A stretch of 64,000 bases of DNA from Clostridia bacterium. Its GTDB lineage: Bacteria > Bacillota > Clostridia > Monoglobales > Monoglobaceae. The position numbers were made by a program, and so were the translations under genes. The notes beneath the pieces were generated by a model that saw nothing but the letters and a program-made list of their open reading frames with translations, had not been told where the DNA came from and did no database searches. Shown in pieces: positions 32,614 through 43,622 of the stretch. Within the stretch, counting starts at the first letter, position 1, and every line of letters begins with the position of its first letter. The DNA lies in contig JAFYXL010000025.1 of assembly GCA_017546165.1 (NCBI GenBank), positions 82,574 through 146,573 of the forward strand, given 5' to 3'.

Positions 32614-35358
32614 TTACTCACTTGTTATAGTTCCTTTTAATTCATTTATGGACTTTTCAAGAGCATTCATTGACTGTCCAAATTCACTCCAGTTGTTTGC
32701 TGAAGATGCTGCTTTTACATTTTCAAACTGCTGAATTACTAATTTAGCAACCTCATCATAGGTCAGCTCCGTATTGTTGTCTTCCTCAGTTTTATCCACA
32801 AATTCAACATTGGTTTCAGGAGCTCTTTCCCCAAAGAGCGCATATAAAGCATCCTGCAAAGTTGATTTCATAACAATCTTTTCATCATATGCAACCACTA
32901 TCTGTTTGAGTTCAGGAAGTGTTTTTTTGTTGCTTGATGCAATATAAATGGGCTCAACATAAAGTATCGAATTTTCAATCGGCACTACTATCATATTGCC
33001 TCGTATTACCTGCGAACCGCCTTGGCTCCATAAATTTAATTCCTTTGAAATCTGCATATCGGAATTTATGCGGTTTTCAACCTGCATAGGTCCGTAAATA
33101 TTCACATCTTTAGGGAACTTATAAATCTGAAGTTTGCCGTAATTGTCCCACTCGTTTCTGACCGCAAGCCACGCCACCATATTATCCTTGTTGGCAATGG
33201 TATAAGGTATGGTCAGAAGTAGTTCGGGTCCGGATTCTCCCGCAAGTTTTGTCATATTGTAATATGGAGAAATTTCTCTTTCCTCATTTGAAGTTCCGTA
33301 GCGTTCCTTGGCAATTGTCCACATATCATTTTTATTATAGAAAACTGTTGGATTTGAAATATGGTATTTACCATAAACCTTTGCCTGAATATTGAACATA
33401 TACTCAGGATATTTGACATGTTTCTTTAAATCATCAGGGAACTCTGATTTCTCAAAAAGTTCAGGATAAATGGAGGCATATGCGTTTGCAATAGGATCGG
33501 TTTTATCTACAATATATATCTTGACCTCACCACTATATGCATCCACCACAGCCTTAATTGAGTTGCGGATATAATTAAAGCCATCAGCACTCTGAGAGTA
33601 CGGGTATCTGTCCGACTTGGTATATGCATCAACAATCCATTTAAGACCTCCGTCCTTGTCAATAACCATATACGGGTCACTGTCATAATCGAAAAACGGT
33701 GCAACCCTCTCAAGCCTTTCAAGTATATTTCGATTTATCAATATCCGGCTGTTGCTTGAAACAAGGTCTGATATAAGAAGTCTTATGTCGCCATGCTTCA
33801 CAGCAAATATAAGTCGATTAATCGGGCTCAATCTGACGCCCCCATCACCATCATAAGAGAATTCAATATCCTCCTGGTCTTCGGAATAATCAAGCTCCTT
33901 ATACTTCTTATTTCCTACAACCACATAGTCGTCTGTAATCTCACCATAATAGATTCTTGGCTGTCTGATTTGCTGGACACCCTCAGCAGACTTTGGCGGA
34001 ATATCCTTAATAAGAAACTCCGGTTGTCCTTGAGAACTTACCTCATTTATTACGTTCATAGTTACACCAAAGCCGTGGGTGTAACGCAGGGTTCTGTTTA
34101 TATAAGTATCTGCACTATCGCTTAAATTCTCCTTTGTTATTTCACGTGGAGTTATTGCAACGGCAGTCTTTTTGCCGTTTATTTCATAAGGGACAATATC
34201 TGTCTCATTGAACTTATAATAGTTTCTTATGCCTTGAATCTGATTCAAAACTGTCAAATTTGCTGACAAGTCCAGGATGCGGATATTTTCGGTCACTTCG
34301 CTGTGCTGATTTAAATCTTCTATCGTCAAATCATCCTTTGCATCAAATACAACTTCCGAAATTTCTTCAAGACCATATGCACTTTGAGTAGCTTCAATAT
34401 TGTTTTTAATATTTTCACTTTCTTTAATTACCTCGTTTGGTGCCACCAATATGCTTTGTACCCCAAAGGCTAGGACCGCTACAGCAATCAGCACTGCCGG
34501 ATAAATAAGGACTGTTCTTATTGCAGCTTTTTTCCTGCCCTTTAGCGCAAAGAATATAAAAAATGCGCACAGTATAACAATCAAAATCGGTGCAATACGA
34601 TAAAAATTTAACCATATAGTTCTTGCTGTATAACCCGCACCCTGAAGTTCGCCAAAACTTCCATAAAGAATACTTTCGGTTTTGAAAACATAGGTAAAGC
34701 AATTTATTGCAAGTAATATCACAATGTTTATAATATTGTGAGATACAACCCGCTTAAATTCAAAGAGCTCCTTTGCTGAATATCCCCCAAAAGCTGTCCC
34801 TAAAAACCAATATATTGCAAGAATAAATGCTGTAACAAAAAACCATACACCGAAAGCTGATTGCGTAACAGATTCAAGAAACGGCCTTTGGAAAATATAA
34901 TAGCCAATATCCTTGCCAAATACCGGGTCAACTTTGCCAAACCATTGTGAATTAGAAAACATAAGCAACTTTTCCCAAAAGGATTCGCTTACAATTCCAC
35001 TCAAAATAATGGCAACAACCACACAAATCAGCATTGAAACGCTAAGTCTTTCGAACATTGCGCGTTGAATTTTTAACACAGCCAAATTGCGTCTGACAAA
35101 AAGTATGCTCACAAATACTGCCAAAAATAGTCCTGCAAAGCTTACCGCCTGTACCAATGTGCGTACAACAAGGTTTTTAATAAAAACTGAAGTATAATTA
35201 TCACCTATCTCACGGATTTCAACGTACTCAAAAAATATTTTCCCTATATTCCACACAACAAAGACAAGGATTGCCGCAATTACAATCCATATTGTCTTTT
35301 TCGAAATTCCGGATCCAAAATCACGAGCATCTTTGCCAAATCCCTTAGCATCAACCAT
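32614..35358 (-). CDS. UPF0182-family large membrane protein
   Basis: 914 aa. A run of about seven membrane helices over the first ~300 residues is followed by a large extracytoplasmic domain (from GVQSILVAPNEVIKE on) with RTLRYTHGFGVTMNVINEVS and many Tyr/Asp-rich strands; the C-terminus is acidic and helical. This is the UPF0182 plan, found in Firmicutes, Actinobacteria and Cyanobacteria. Function unknown. Single gene, convergent with thiT; AGGTG precedes the ATG. Confidence 0.9.
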   Translation of the reverse strand: MVDAKGFGKDARDFGSGISKKTIWIVIAAILVFVVWNIGKIFFEYVEIREIGDNYTSVFIKNLVVRTLVQAVSFAGLFLAVFVSILFVRRNLAVLKIQRAMFERLSVSMLICVVVAIILSGIVSESFWEKLLMFSNSQWFGKVDPVFGKDIGYYIFQRPFLESVTQSAFGVWFFVTAFILAIYWFLGTAFGGYSAKELFEFKRVVSHNIINIVILLAINCFTYVFKTESILYGSFGELQGAGYTARTIWLNFYRIAPILIVILCAFFIFFALKGRKKAAIRTVLIYPAVLIAVAVLAFGVQSILVAPNEVIKESENIKNNIEATQSAYGLEEISEVVFDAKDDLTIEDLNQHSEVTENIRILDLSANLTVLNQIQGIRNYYKFNETDIVPYEINGKKTAVAITPREITKENLSDSADTYINRTLRYTHGFGVTMNVINEVSSQGQPEFLIKDIPPKSAEGVQQIRQPRIYYGEITDDYVVVGNKKYKELDYSEDQEDIEFSYDGDGGVRLSPINRLIFAVKHGDIRLLISDLVSSNSRILINRNILERLERVAPFFDYDSDPYMVIDKDGGLKWIVDAYTKSDRYPYSQSADGFNYIRNSIKAVVDAYSGEVKIYIVDKTDPIANAYASIYPELFEKSEFPDDLKKHVKYPEYMFNIQAKVYGKYHISNPTVFYNKNDMWTIAKERYGTSNEEREISPYYNMTKLAGESGPELLLTIPYTIANKDNMVAWLAVRNEWDNYGKLQIYKFPKDVNIYGPMQVENRINSDMQISKELNLWSQGGSQVIRGNMIVVPIENSILYVEPIYIASSNKKTLPELKQIVVAYDEKIVMKSTLQDALYALFGERAPETNVEFVDKTEEDNNTELTYDEVAKLVIQQFENVKAASSANNWSEFGQSMNALEKSINELKGTITSE

Positions 35359-35436
35359 TATGTTTCACCTCATTTTGTAGTTATAACCAAATAGGAGCAA
35401 AATTTCTCGCCCCTATTATTTTATCTCTATTTAATT

Positions 35437-36357
35437 TTATTCATTCTCTGAATCTAAAATTGCATCAACAAATGCCTTGGGGTCAAATTCTCCCATATCG
35501 TCAATGCCCTCCCCAAGACCTATCAGTTTTACAGAGATATCATAATCATTTTTTATTGCAAAAACAATGCCTCCCTTTGCAGTGCCGTCAAGCTTGGTAA
35601 GGACTATGCCGGTAATATTCGCCGCTTCTTTGAACTGTTGTGCCTGATACACTGCATTCTGTCCTGTAGTTGCGTCAAGTACAAGCAATACCTCTTTTGA
35701 CGAATTGGGAAGTTCCTTTTCAATTATGCGATAAATCTTTTTAAGTTCCTCCATCAAATTCTTTTTATTATGGAGTCTGCCTGCTGTATCACATAACAAA
35801 ACATCTGCTCCGCGTTTTTTTGCAGCGCTTACCGCATCAAAAATCACTGCCGCAGGGTCTGAACCCTCCTGCTGTTTAATAATTTCTGCATTGGCTCTGT
35901 CTGCCCAAACTTCAAGCTGTTCAATAGCTGCTGCACGGAAAGTATCTGCTGCTGCAATAACGACCTTTTTGCCCATCTTCTTATACATATGCGCAAGCTT
36001 ACCAATTGATGTGGTCTTTCCCACACCATTTACCCCTATCACCATAACCACTGCGGGGCTGCCCGAAAGTTCCATTTTGTTGTCACCTTCTGTGAGTATT
36101 TCAATAAGGATGTTTTTAAGTTCGGCCTTAAGTTCTGTGCTTTCCACAATTTTCTTCTCCTTGGCAGCAATTCTCAACCTGTCAATTATCTCGCAGGAAG
36201 TATTTACCCCCAGGTCTGCCATAATAAGAACCTCTTCAAGTTCCTCAAACAAGTCCTCATCAACAGACTTAAAAGCTTTTATAACATCTTCTATTTTTGA
36301 ACTTACAGACTCCTTTGTTTTGGCAAGGCTTGTTTTTAACTTATCAAATAATCCCAC
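35437..36357 (-). CDS. ftsY: Signal recognition particle receptor FtsY
   Basis: 306 aa. Short N-terminal region (no long acidic A domain), then the NG GTPase: G1 GVNGVGKTTSIGKLA, DTFRAAAIEQLEVWA, G3 DTAGRLHNK, TKLDGTAKGG. It docks the Ffh-ribosome complex to the membrane for co-translational insertion. Located 50 nt downstream of smc, as in many Firmicutes (smc-ftsY). Confidence 0.96.
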   Translation of the reverse strand: MGLFDKLKTSLAKTKESVSSKIEDVIKAFKSVDEDLFEELEEVLIMADLGVNTSCEIIDRLRIAAKEKKIVESTELKAELKNILIEILTEGDNKMELSGSPAVVMVIGVNGVGKTTSIGKLAHMYKKMGKKVVIAAADTFRAAAIEQLEVWADRANAEIIKQQEGSDPAAVIFDAVSAAKKRGADVLLCDTAGRLHNKKNLMEELKKIYRIIEKELPNSSKEVLLVLDATTGQNAVYQAQQFKEAANITGIVLTKLDGTAKGGIVFAIKNDYDISVKLIGLGEGIDDMGEFDPKAFVDAILDSENE

Positions 36358-36407
36358 TATTCAATCATCCTTTCATACTACCCAATAAAACTCTCTGACC
36401 GAACTTT

Positions 36408-39400
36408 TTAGTTTTCAGTCACCTCATCAATATTAAGCGACAGTAGTTTTGAAACACCTTTCTCCTGCATTGTTACACCGTAAAGGATGTTTGCGGCTTC
36501 CATAGTACCACGTCTATGAGTAACCACAATAAACTGCGTCTTGTTGCTATACTTTTTTAGATAATCCGCATAGCGATATACATTTACATCATCAAGTGCC
36601 GCCTCTATTTCGTCAAGAATACAAAATGGCGTAGGGCGCACCTTTAAAATTGCAAACAGCAATGCAATAGCGGTAAATGCTTTTTCACCACCGGATAGAA
36701 GCGACAGGCTTTGCAGTTTTTTGCCAGGTGGCTGTGCCTCTATCTCCACACCGCTTTCCAAAACATCTTCAGGGTCAGCAAGGCTCAATGTGGCCTGACC
36801 ACCGCCAAAAAGTTCGCGGAATACTGAGTTAAAGTTCTTGCTGATAATTGCAAACTGCTCAGAAAACTGCTTTTTCATAATATCAAGCATTTCGGAAATC
36901 AGGCCTTCAAGCTCAGCCTTGGCTTTTTCAAGGTCCTGGGTCTGCTCGGTAAGAAAATCAAATCTTTCCTTAACGTTTTTATATTCTTCAATGGCATCAA
37001 TGTTAATATTACCAAGTGCTTTGATTTTTGATTTCAGATTTGCAATCTCACGATTTGCCTCAGTAAGATTGATTTCAGCCGCAGTACGCACCTTAAGTGC
37101 TTCACTATAGGTCAACTCATACTCTTCCCAAAGATGTGTAAATATGCCGTCAAGCTGTGCTTCGATGCTGGCTTTTTTTGATTCAGCCTTTACTTTTTGT
37201 TGACCCAATGCAAACAATTTTTCTCTTGTTTCTTTGGTATTTTCCTGAAGCTCTCTGATTTTGCCGTCTGCCTCCTTGCGAAGACCCAACAACTCCTCAA
37301 TCCGTTTGTCAATATCAACAGACTGAGTGCTGAGTTCGCTAAGCTTCTTTCGGCTTTCCTCAATCTCCTGATTTATCTCGGCAATCTTTTGATTAAATCC
37401 TGCTATCTGATGGTTTTTCTCTTCTATATCTGCAGTTATATCCGCCTTTTCCGAAACCACACTTGCAAGGCGCTCTTCCTGAAGTTCAATGTCTTTGAGC
37501 TTCGCATTTTCTTCAATTGTAATATTTAAAACATTCTCCTGAAGATTTTGAACTTTATTAAATATTTTTTCAGTTTCATCAGTTTTGCCATCTGTATCTG
37601 CGCGAAGCTCAGATATTTCACTTTCAAGTTCCTCTATTTTAGCATTACATAAATCAATATCTTCGTTTATTTCTCTTGTGCGGTTATTTGCAATCTCAAT
37701 GTCCCGGAGAAGTCCGCATCTATGTTCCTCTGCCTCGCTCAGGTATTTGTCACTATGCTCACATTCCGCTTTTACTGTTACATATTCCTCATTTTTGGAC
37801 ATAACAACTCTGCGAGCCTCATCCATATCAAGACTTGCACTTTCAAGAATTTGTGCGTTCTCAGCTTGTTCTTTTTCAAGTTTTTCAAGGCTGAGATTTA
37901 ATTGGGAAATTTCCGCATCCAGAGTTTCGATTTCTGTTTTTCTGGATAAAAATCCCGAACTTTTGCCTGTACTGCCGCCACTCATAGCACCACCCGCCTG
38001 CATAACTTCGCCATCTAATGTGACGATGCGGAACTTGTGGCCACACTTTGCAGCCATATGGATTGCATTGTCAATATTGTCAGCAACAACGGTAGCACCA
38101 AGAACATTACCCACAATTCCCTCATAAATACTGTCATACTCTACTAAATCCTTGGCAATTGCTATGTACCCTTTAAGCTTTGAAGCAACAGAAACATCCG
38201 CTGTACGGGATTTTATGGTAGAAATCGGCATAAATGTAGCACGGCCAAGGCGATTTTCCTTTAAGTATTTAATGGCCGCCTTTGCGTCCTGTTCAGTACT
38301 GGTTACAATATTTTGGCTAACTGCTGCCATAGCTGTTTCAATAGCCGTCAAAAACTTCTTATCGGTTGTAATCAGATTGGAAAGTGGTCCGTAAATCTTA
38401 AAATCCTTAAGGCTGCCCTTTAAGTGTGCTGTCATAACCGACTTTACACTTCGGCTGTAGCCTTCAAAATCATTTTCCATATCCTCAAGCACACTCTTTT
38501 TAGAGGTTTTACGGCTAAGCTCCGATAAGGTATTATTTTTCTTTTCGAGAATCTCGGCAGCCTTCAAAGATGCTTCTCTATACTTTTTGCTGATTTCTTC
38601 CTCATTTAAGCGGCATTTACTCAGTTCTTCCTCCATTTGAGCAAGACTATTTTTTAACTTTTCATTATTCTGTCGCAAAGTTTCATAACTATCGCCTTGT
38701 TTCAAAAGTTCAGCTTTCGCATTCTCGCATTCCGCCTGAAAATTTTCAAGCAAAATATTATAGTTGGCAATTCTGCTCTGAAGGGATGTTATTTCAGAAC
38801 TTTTTTCAATTACCAAAGACTTTAGATTTTCAACGTTTTCAGACTCCTGGGTAAGAATACTGTTTGTCTTTTCAAGTTCTGCCTCTAGGGCATGTTTCCT
38901 ATTGAAAATTTCATGGCCTTCGGATTTTAGTTTATCCAAAGATTCATTGTAATTTTCAATAAGGTTGTCCAACTGCTCAATTCCACGTTGGCACTTTTGT
39001 ATTTCCTGATTGATTCTTTCGATATTTTCGCCAAAATGCTCAACATTTGCAAGAGAAAGATTTATACTATTTGTTCCCTCAGATGTCTTTTCGGCTGCTT
39101 CTTCACGTGTAAGACGCAAATTTTCAGTTTCTGTATCATAATCTGCAATTTTTGAATAAAGGCTGTTGATTATATTCTCTGTTTCCTCGGTTTCGGTCTG
39201 CATAATGCCAATACTTTCTGAAACTGCATCATATTCCTTTTCAGCAGCTTTCAGATCTTCTCTGTACTTCTCAATTGAAACTACAGACGCATTCACTTCA
39301 ATAGTTTTAAGCTCATCACGAAGGTTTAAGTACTTCTTGGCTTTTTCAGACTGATGCCTGAGTGGTTCAATCTGCCCCTCAAGCTCGGTCATTATATCAG

Positions 39401-39974
39401 TAACACGAGTCAGATTTTCCTGAGTTCTCTCAAGTTTTTTTTCCGCATCGTTTTTGCGATACTTGTATTTTGTTATTCCTGCAGCCTCTTCAAAGATACG
39501 ACGTCTGTCCTCGGATTTGTTGCTGAGAATCTCATCAATCTTACCCTGACCCACAATGGAATAACCTTCCCGTCCAAGGCCCGTATCCATAAACATCTCG
39601 TGAATATCCTTAAGACGGCAAGAATTGCGGTTTATAAAATACTCACCTTCGCCGCTTCTATATACTCTTCGTGTAACGGTAACCTCTTCATAATCCACAG
39701 GAAATATATGTTCAGAATTATCCAACACCAAAGAAACCTCAGCAAATCCCTGAGGCTTTCTCACCTCTGTTCCTGAAAAGATTACATCTTCCATACGATT
39801 GCCACGAAGTGACTTGATGCTCTGCTCACCCATAACCCATCTTATGGCATCCGAAATATTACTTTTGCCCGAGCCATTTGGCCCAACAATTGCCGTAATG
39901 CCGGGATTAAAATCAAGATATATCTTGTCAGCAAAGGACTTAAAGCCCTGCATTTCAACGCTTTTAAGATACAA
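36408..39974 (-). CDS. smc: Chromosome segregation ATPase SMC
   Basis: 1188 aa from TTG 39974, 7 nt after GAGGAGG; this length equals Bacillus SMC. N-terminal Walker A IVGPNGSGKSNISDAIRW, two long coiled coils around a hinge (GYIAIAKDLVEYDSIYEGIVGNVLGATVV area, ~520-670, with AGGAMSGGS), and C-terminal signature LSGGEKAFTAIALLFAI with Walker B FCILDEIEAALDDVN. With ScpA and ScpB it forms condensin loaded near the origin. Follows ricT by 87 nt. Confidence 0.96.
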   Translation of the reverse strand: MYLKSVEMQGFKSFADKIYLDFNPGITAIVGPNGSGKSNISDAIRWVMGEQSIKSLRGNRMEDVIFSGTEVRKPQGFAEVSLVLDNSEHIFPVDYEEVTVTRRVYRSGEGEYFINRNSCRLKDIHEMFMDTGLGREGYSIVGQGKIDEILSNKSEDRRRIFEEAAGITKYKYRKNDAEKKLERTQENLTRVTDIMTELEGQIEPLRHQSEKAKKYLNLRDELKTIEVNASVVSIEKYREDLKAAEKEYDAVSESIGIMQTETEETENIINSLYSKIADYDTETENLRLTREEAAEKTSEGTNSINLSLANVEHFGENIERINQEIQKCQRGIEQLDNLIENYNESLDKLKSEGHEIFNRKHALEAELEKTNSILTQESENVENLKSLVIEKSSEITSLQSRIANYNILLENFQAECENAKAELLKQGDSYETLRQNNEKLKNSLAQMEEELSKCRLNEEEISKKYREASLKAAEILEKKNNTLSELSRKTSKKSVLEDMENDFEGYSRSVKSVMTAHLKGSLKDFKIYGPLSNLITTDKKFLTAIETAMAAVSQNIVTSTEQDAKAAIKYLKENRLGRATFMPISTIKSRTADVSVASKLKGYIAIAKDLVEYDSIYEGIVGNVLGATVVADNIDNAIHMAAKCGHKFRIVTLDGEVMQAGGAMSGGSTGKSSGFLSRKTEIETLDAEISQLNLSLEKLEKEQAENAQILESASLDMDEARRVVMSKNEEYVTVKAECEHSDKYLSEAEEHRCGLLRDIEIANNRTREINEDIDLCNAKIEELESEISELRADTDGKTDETEKIFNKVQNLQENVLNITIEENAKLKDIELQEERLASVVSEKADITADIEEKNHQIAGFNQKIAEINQEIEESRKKLSELSTQSVDIDKRIEELLGLRKEADGKIRELQENTKETREKLFALGQQKVKAESKKASIEAQLDGIFTHLWEEYELTYSEALKVRTAAEINLTEANREIANLKSKIKALGNINIDAIEEYKNVKERFDFLTEQTQDLEKAKAELEGLISEMLDIMKKQFSEQFAIISKNFNSVFRELFGGGQATLSLADPEDVLESGVEIEAQPPGKKLQSLSLLSGGEKAFTAIALLFAILKVRPTPFCILDEIEAALDDVNVYRYADYLKKYSNKTQFIVVTHRRGTMEAANILYGVTMQEKGVSKLLSLNIDEVTEN

Positions 39975-40061
39975 ACCATTACCTCCTCTAAACCAAAAGG
40001 GCGTATCCCATCTGGACTCAATACCATCTTGTGTCCGGATATACACACCCTTGGTTAAAAA

Positions 40062-40919
40062 CTATTCTTCAAGCTCATCAGGAACCTCTACCGGTGCTTC
40101 CTGCTTACCTTTTTTCAAAACCTTTACATCTTTTGCCGCAAGGATTTTGAAGCTTGGCTCTTCAGGTGTGCCAAACTTAACCTTAATTAAACCCTTTAAT
40201 ACAAAAACATCATTCACGACGCCTCTTTCGCCCTGATACTCAATAATTGCACCCTTGCCAGGCACCTTTTTAATCAAATCTTCATATGCATTCTGCTCAT
40301 ACTGAAGACAACACATAAGCCTACCGCAAATACCTGAAATCTTGGTAGGATTCAGTGAAATACCCTGGTCTTTTGCCATTCTGATAGATACAGGATGAAA
40401 ATCAGTTAAAAATGTTGAGCAACACAGAGGCCGTCCGCAACCACCTATTGCCCCCAATGTCTTTGCCTCATCACGCACACCCATCTGTCGGAGTTCGATT
40501 CTGGTTTTAAATATACCTGCCAGACTTTTTACAAGTTCACGAAAATCAACTCGGCCGTCAGCTGTGAAGTAGAAAAGAATCTTACTGCAATCGAATGTAT
40601 ATTCAGTACTTATAAGTTTCATTTCAAGCTTATGTTCACGAATTTGTTGTGCCGCAATTTCAAAGGCTTCCTTTTCTTTTTGCTTATTCTTTTCCAACTT
40701 TTCAAAGTCCTGAGGAGTGGCACGCCTGATTATAGGCTTTAGTGGTGCTACGATTTCCTCATCGGCAACCTGTCGATTGGGAATAGCAACAAAACCAAAT
40801 TCCACGCCACGGGCAGTTTCAACCACCGCGCCATCGCCTACCTGAAGTTTGTTGCCGTTTGGGTCAAAGTAATAAACTTTTCCCATTTTATTAAATTTTA
40901 CTCCTATAACCTCTGTCAT
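40062..40919 (-). CDS. ricT: RicT/YaaT, PSP1-domain protein
   Basis: 285 aa. PSP1 C-terminal domain with GAIGGCGRPLCCSTFL, GICGRLMCCLQYEQ and CxxC-type cysteines that in the Bacillus Ric complex hold [4Fe-4S] clusters. RicT with RicA and RicF binds RNase Y and affects mRNA maturation, biofilm and sporulation phosphorelay. Its start overlaps the end of holB by 29 nt, the same holB-ricT order as Bacillus (holB-yaaT). Confidence 0.92.
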   Translation of the reverse strand: MTEVIGVKFNKMGKVYYFDPNGNKLQVGDGAVVETARGVEFGFVAIPNRQVADEEIVAPLKPIIRRATPQDFEKLEKNKQKEKEAFEIAAQQIREHKLEMKLISTEYTFDCSKILFYFTADGRVDFRELVKSLAGIFKTRIELRQMGVRDEAKTLGAIGGCGRPLCCSTFLTDFHPVSIRMAKDQGISLNPTKISGICGRLMCCLQYEQNAYEDLIKKVPGKGAIIEYQGERGVVNDVFVLKGLIKVKFGTPEEPSFKILAAKDVKVLKKGKQEAPVEVPDELEE

Positions 40920-41928
40920 TTATTGCCTCCCACAGCTCCAGGCTAAGGCATTGTGCAATCAAGCCATAGCTTATATTTTTCGAAAAATAGTCGCTGTATT
41001 TAAAAAGTATTTCATTTAATCTTATAGGACATTCCCTGCCTATAGAATCTGCAAATTTCTGCAGTTTTATCCATTTATCCCCATTGGTAATCTCCGGATG
41101 ATTTTCTATATTTTTCACATAGATTAAATCCCGGAAAACGCTCTGCATAACATTTACCAAAAATTCAAATTCATCCTTGTTTTGTTTAAGCAAAAGCATC
41201 AGCTCGTAAATACCTTTGCGTCTCTCACCCACCAATGCAAATATGCTATCCAAAAGGGCATTTCTCAAATCACCTGTCTCTGAATCTTCAAGCAACTCCT
41301 TGGCCTTGCCTATACTACCCTGACACATTTTTGCTGCAATATCTATCTCGTCCGCATCGCATTCTATGCTGCTTTTAGCTAAGTATTCTCTAACTTCGTT
41401 TTCAGCCAAAGGAAAAAACTTGAGTATTGGCGCCCTGGACAAAATAGTTGGCAAAAACAAATTTGAATTTTCTGCAATCAAAATTATCGTGCAATATTCA
41501 GGGGGCTCCTCCAGAACCTTTAAAAGACTGTTTTGTGCATAAAGATTCATAGTGTCGGCATTGGGAACTATATACACCTTGCGTTCCGCCGCATAAGGCT
41601 TTATATAAATCTCCCTTTTCATATTACGCACGGTATCAACAAGTATATCTGTTGATTTTTTTGAAGGGTCATAAAGCTGATTGTTCACAATCCGCAAATC
41701 CGGATTGTTTTGTGACATACACTGACTGCAAGTCTTGCATATGCCACAGGAATCATCATCATTGGGATTTTCACACATAAGACGCATTGCAAAAGCTTTT
41801 GCCATCGAAAGTCTCCCAACACCTTGCGGGCCCTCAAATATATACGCATGGCCTACTCTGCCCGAGTTTGCCCCTCGGATAAGGACATCTTTTATTTTAT
41901 TATGTCCAAATACTTCAGAAAACAGCAC
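40891..41928 (-). CDS. holB: DNA polymerase III subunit delta' (HolB)
   Basis: 345 aa. AAA+ clamp-loader fold: HAYIFEGPQGVGRLSMAKAFA (modified Walker A), zinc module CENPNDDDSCGICKTCSQC, NADTMNLYAQNSLLKVLEEPP and TILSRAPI with the SRC-type sensor altered to SRA. It is part of the clamp loader that puts the beta clamp on DNA. It lies 14 nt after glyQS and overlaps ricT. Confidence 0.92.
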   Translation of the reverse strand: MLFSEVFGHNKIKDVLIRGANSGRVGHAYIFEGPQGVGRLSMAKAFAMRLMCENPNDDDSCGICKTCSQCMSQNNPDLRIVNNQLYDPSKKSTDILVDTVRNMKREIYIKPYAAERKVYIVPNADTMNLYAQNSLLKVLEEPPEYCTIILIAENSNLFLPTILSRAPILKFFPLAENEVREYLAKSSIECDADEIDIAAKMCQGSIGKAKELLEDSETGDLRNALLDSIFALVGERRKGIYELMLLLKQNKDEFEFLVNVMQSVFRDLIYVKNIENHPEITNGDKWIKLQKFADSIGRECPIRLNEILFKYSDYFSKNISYGLIAQCLSLELWEAINDRGYRSKI

Positions 41929-41942
41929 GTTTTCACCAATCC

Positions 41943-43325
41943 TTAAAACTTAATTCTTTCTCTTATATATTCAACCAATTCGTCAATTTTAACACGTTCC
42001 TGCTGCATTGTGTCACGATCACGAACAGTAACAGCTGCATCTTCCTGTGAATCAAAGTCGTATGTGATACAGAAAGGTGTACCTATCTCGTCTTGACGAC
42101 GGTAACGTTTACCTATGCTTCCTGCCTCATCATATTCACACATAAACTCAGCCGCAAGTTTTGAATAAACCTCTGTTGCCCCATCTGCCAATTTCTTTGA
42201 AAGTGGCAACACTGCCGCCTTGATAGGAGCAAGGGCCGGATGGAATCTCATCACTGTACGTACATCATTTTTTTCTTCGTCAACAACTTCCTCATCGTAT
42301 GCTTCACAAAGAAATGCCAGTGTCACACGGTCAGCACCAAGTGATGGTTCAACACAGTAAGGAATATACTTCTCATTTGTTTCAGGGTCATTGTACTCAA
42401 ACTTCTCACCACTGTGATCTGCGTGCTGCTTTAAGTCAAAGTCTGTTCTGTCAGCAATACCCCAAAGTTCGCCCCAACCAAACGGGAACATAAATTCAAT
42501 ATCAGTTGTGCCTTTGCTGTAGTGTGAAAGCTCTTCCTTCTCGTGGTCACGCATTTTGATATTTTCTTCAGCGATGCCCAGTGAAAGAAGCCAATTTTTG
42601 CAGAAGTCTTTCCAGTAAGCAAACCACTCAAGGTCTGTGCCCGGCTTACAGAAGAATTCAAGTTCCATCTGCTCAAACTCACGGGTTCTGAATGTGAAGT
42701 TACCCGGAGTAATTTCGTTTCTGAAAGATTTACCAACCTGGCCTATACCAAAAGGAACTTTTTTTCTTGAAGTTCTCTGAACATTTTTAAAGTTTACAAA
42801 TATACCCTGTGCAGTCTCAGGTCTTAAATAGATTTCACTGGAGCTGTCTTCTGTAACACCCTGGAAGGTCTTGAACATAAGATTGAACTTTCTGATATCA
42901 GTAAAGTTATGCTTTCCGCAGTTTGGACACTTGAGGTCCTTTTCATTTATGAACTCAATCATTTTCTGGTCTGACCAACCGTCAGCTGAAACGCCTGCCG
43001 CATCCTCTATAAGCTTGTCCGCTCTGAAACGGGTTTTACATTCCTTACAATCCATAAGTGGGTCAGAGAATCCACCAACGTGACCTGAAGCAACCCAAGT
43101 CTGTGGATTCATAAGAATTGCTGCATCAAGACCCACGTTGTAAGGGCTTTCCTGAATAAACTTTTTCCACCAGGCACGTTTTACGTTGTTCTTAAGTTCA
43201 ACGCCCAAAGGGCCGTAATCCCAAGTATTTGCAAGGCCTCCGTATATTTCAGAACCCGGATAAACGAATCCGCGTCCCTTACAAAGAGCAACTACCTTTT
43301 CCATTGTTTTTTCTGTATTTTTCAT
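41943..43325 (-). CDS. glyQS: Glycyl-tRNA synthetase, single-chain (dimeric) type
   Basis: 460 aa from ATG 43325. Class II motifs: [20 protein letters not shown], motif 2 [25 protein letters not shown] and motif 3 [13 protein letters not shown]-terminal anticodon domain from [11 protein letters not shown] zinc-type CxxC pair (CKECKTRF...CPNCGKH) is inserted. This is the eukaryote/archaea-like homodimer rather than the alpha2beta2 enzyme. I see no T-box in the leader. A good promoter lies at 43422-43450. Confidence 0.95.
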   Translation of the reverse strand: MKNTEKTMEKVVALCKGRGFVYPGSEIYGGLANTWDYGPLGVELKNNVKRAWWKKFIQESPYNVGLDAAILMNPQTWVASGHVGGFSDPLMDCKECKTRFRADKLIEDAAGVSADGWSDQKMIEFINEKDLKCPNCGKHNFTDIRKFNLMFKTFQGVTEDSSSEIYLRPETAQGIFVNFKNVQRTSRKKVPFGIGQVGKSFRNEITPGNFTFRTREFEQMELEFFCKPGTDLEWFAYWKDFCKNWLLSLGIAEENIKMRDHEKEELSHYSKGTTDIEFMFPFGWGELWGIADRTDFDLKQHADHSGEKFEYNDPETNEKYIPYCVEPSLGADRVTLAFLCEAYDEEVVDEEKNDVRTVMRFHPALAPIKAAVLPLSKKLADGATEVYSKLAAEFMCEYDEAGSIGKRYRRQDEIGTPFCITYDFDSQEDAAVTVRDRDTMQQERVKIDELVEYIRERIKF

Positions 43326-43421
43326 AATTTTTACACAGCCTTTCCATATCGAAATTGGTTTATGTACTTTTGTTTTGACAAACAAAACTGTCTGTTTTAG
43401 AAATAAAAATATACATTATAA

Positions 43422-43450
43422 ATTATAGCATATATTACAAAAAACTGCAA
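43422..43450 (-). promoter_or_regulatory. Promoter of the glyQS operon
   Basis: Minus strand TTGCAG (43450-43445), 17-nt spacer, TATAAT (43427-43422), about 97 nt before the glyQS ATG. Confidence 0.75.
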
Positions 43451-43622
43451 GTATTTTTATCATTTTAGTTTTCGCAGTATAAGCCTTTAGTGTTCATCTT
43501 TAGCACTTTTTTGAAGGTTATTTGTAATAGAATTAAATAAAAAGTTCATCTTTGTTACATTTTTGGAAAGTACTGTTCAAAAATTCATAATTATATGATA
43601 AACTCTATGGGGGCGATCTTTT

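Noticed and set aside
37585..38127. 180-codon plus-strand open frame inside smc
   Set aside because: It is antisense to the smc hinge and coiled coil and has the Ser/Leu-rich composition of a shadow frame.
43326..43622. T-box leader for glyQS
   Set aside because: No T-box consensus or specifier stem could be found; only an ordinary promoter was seen.
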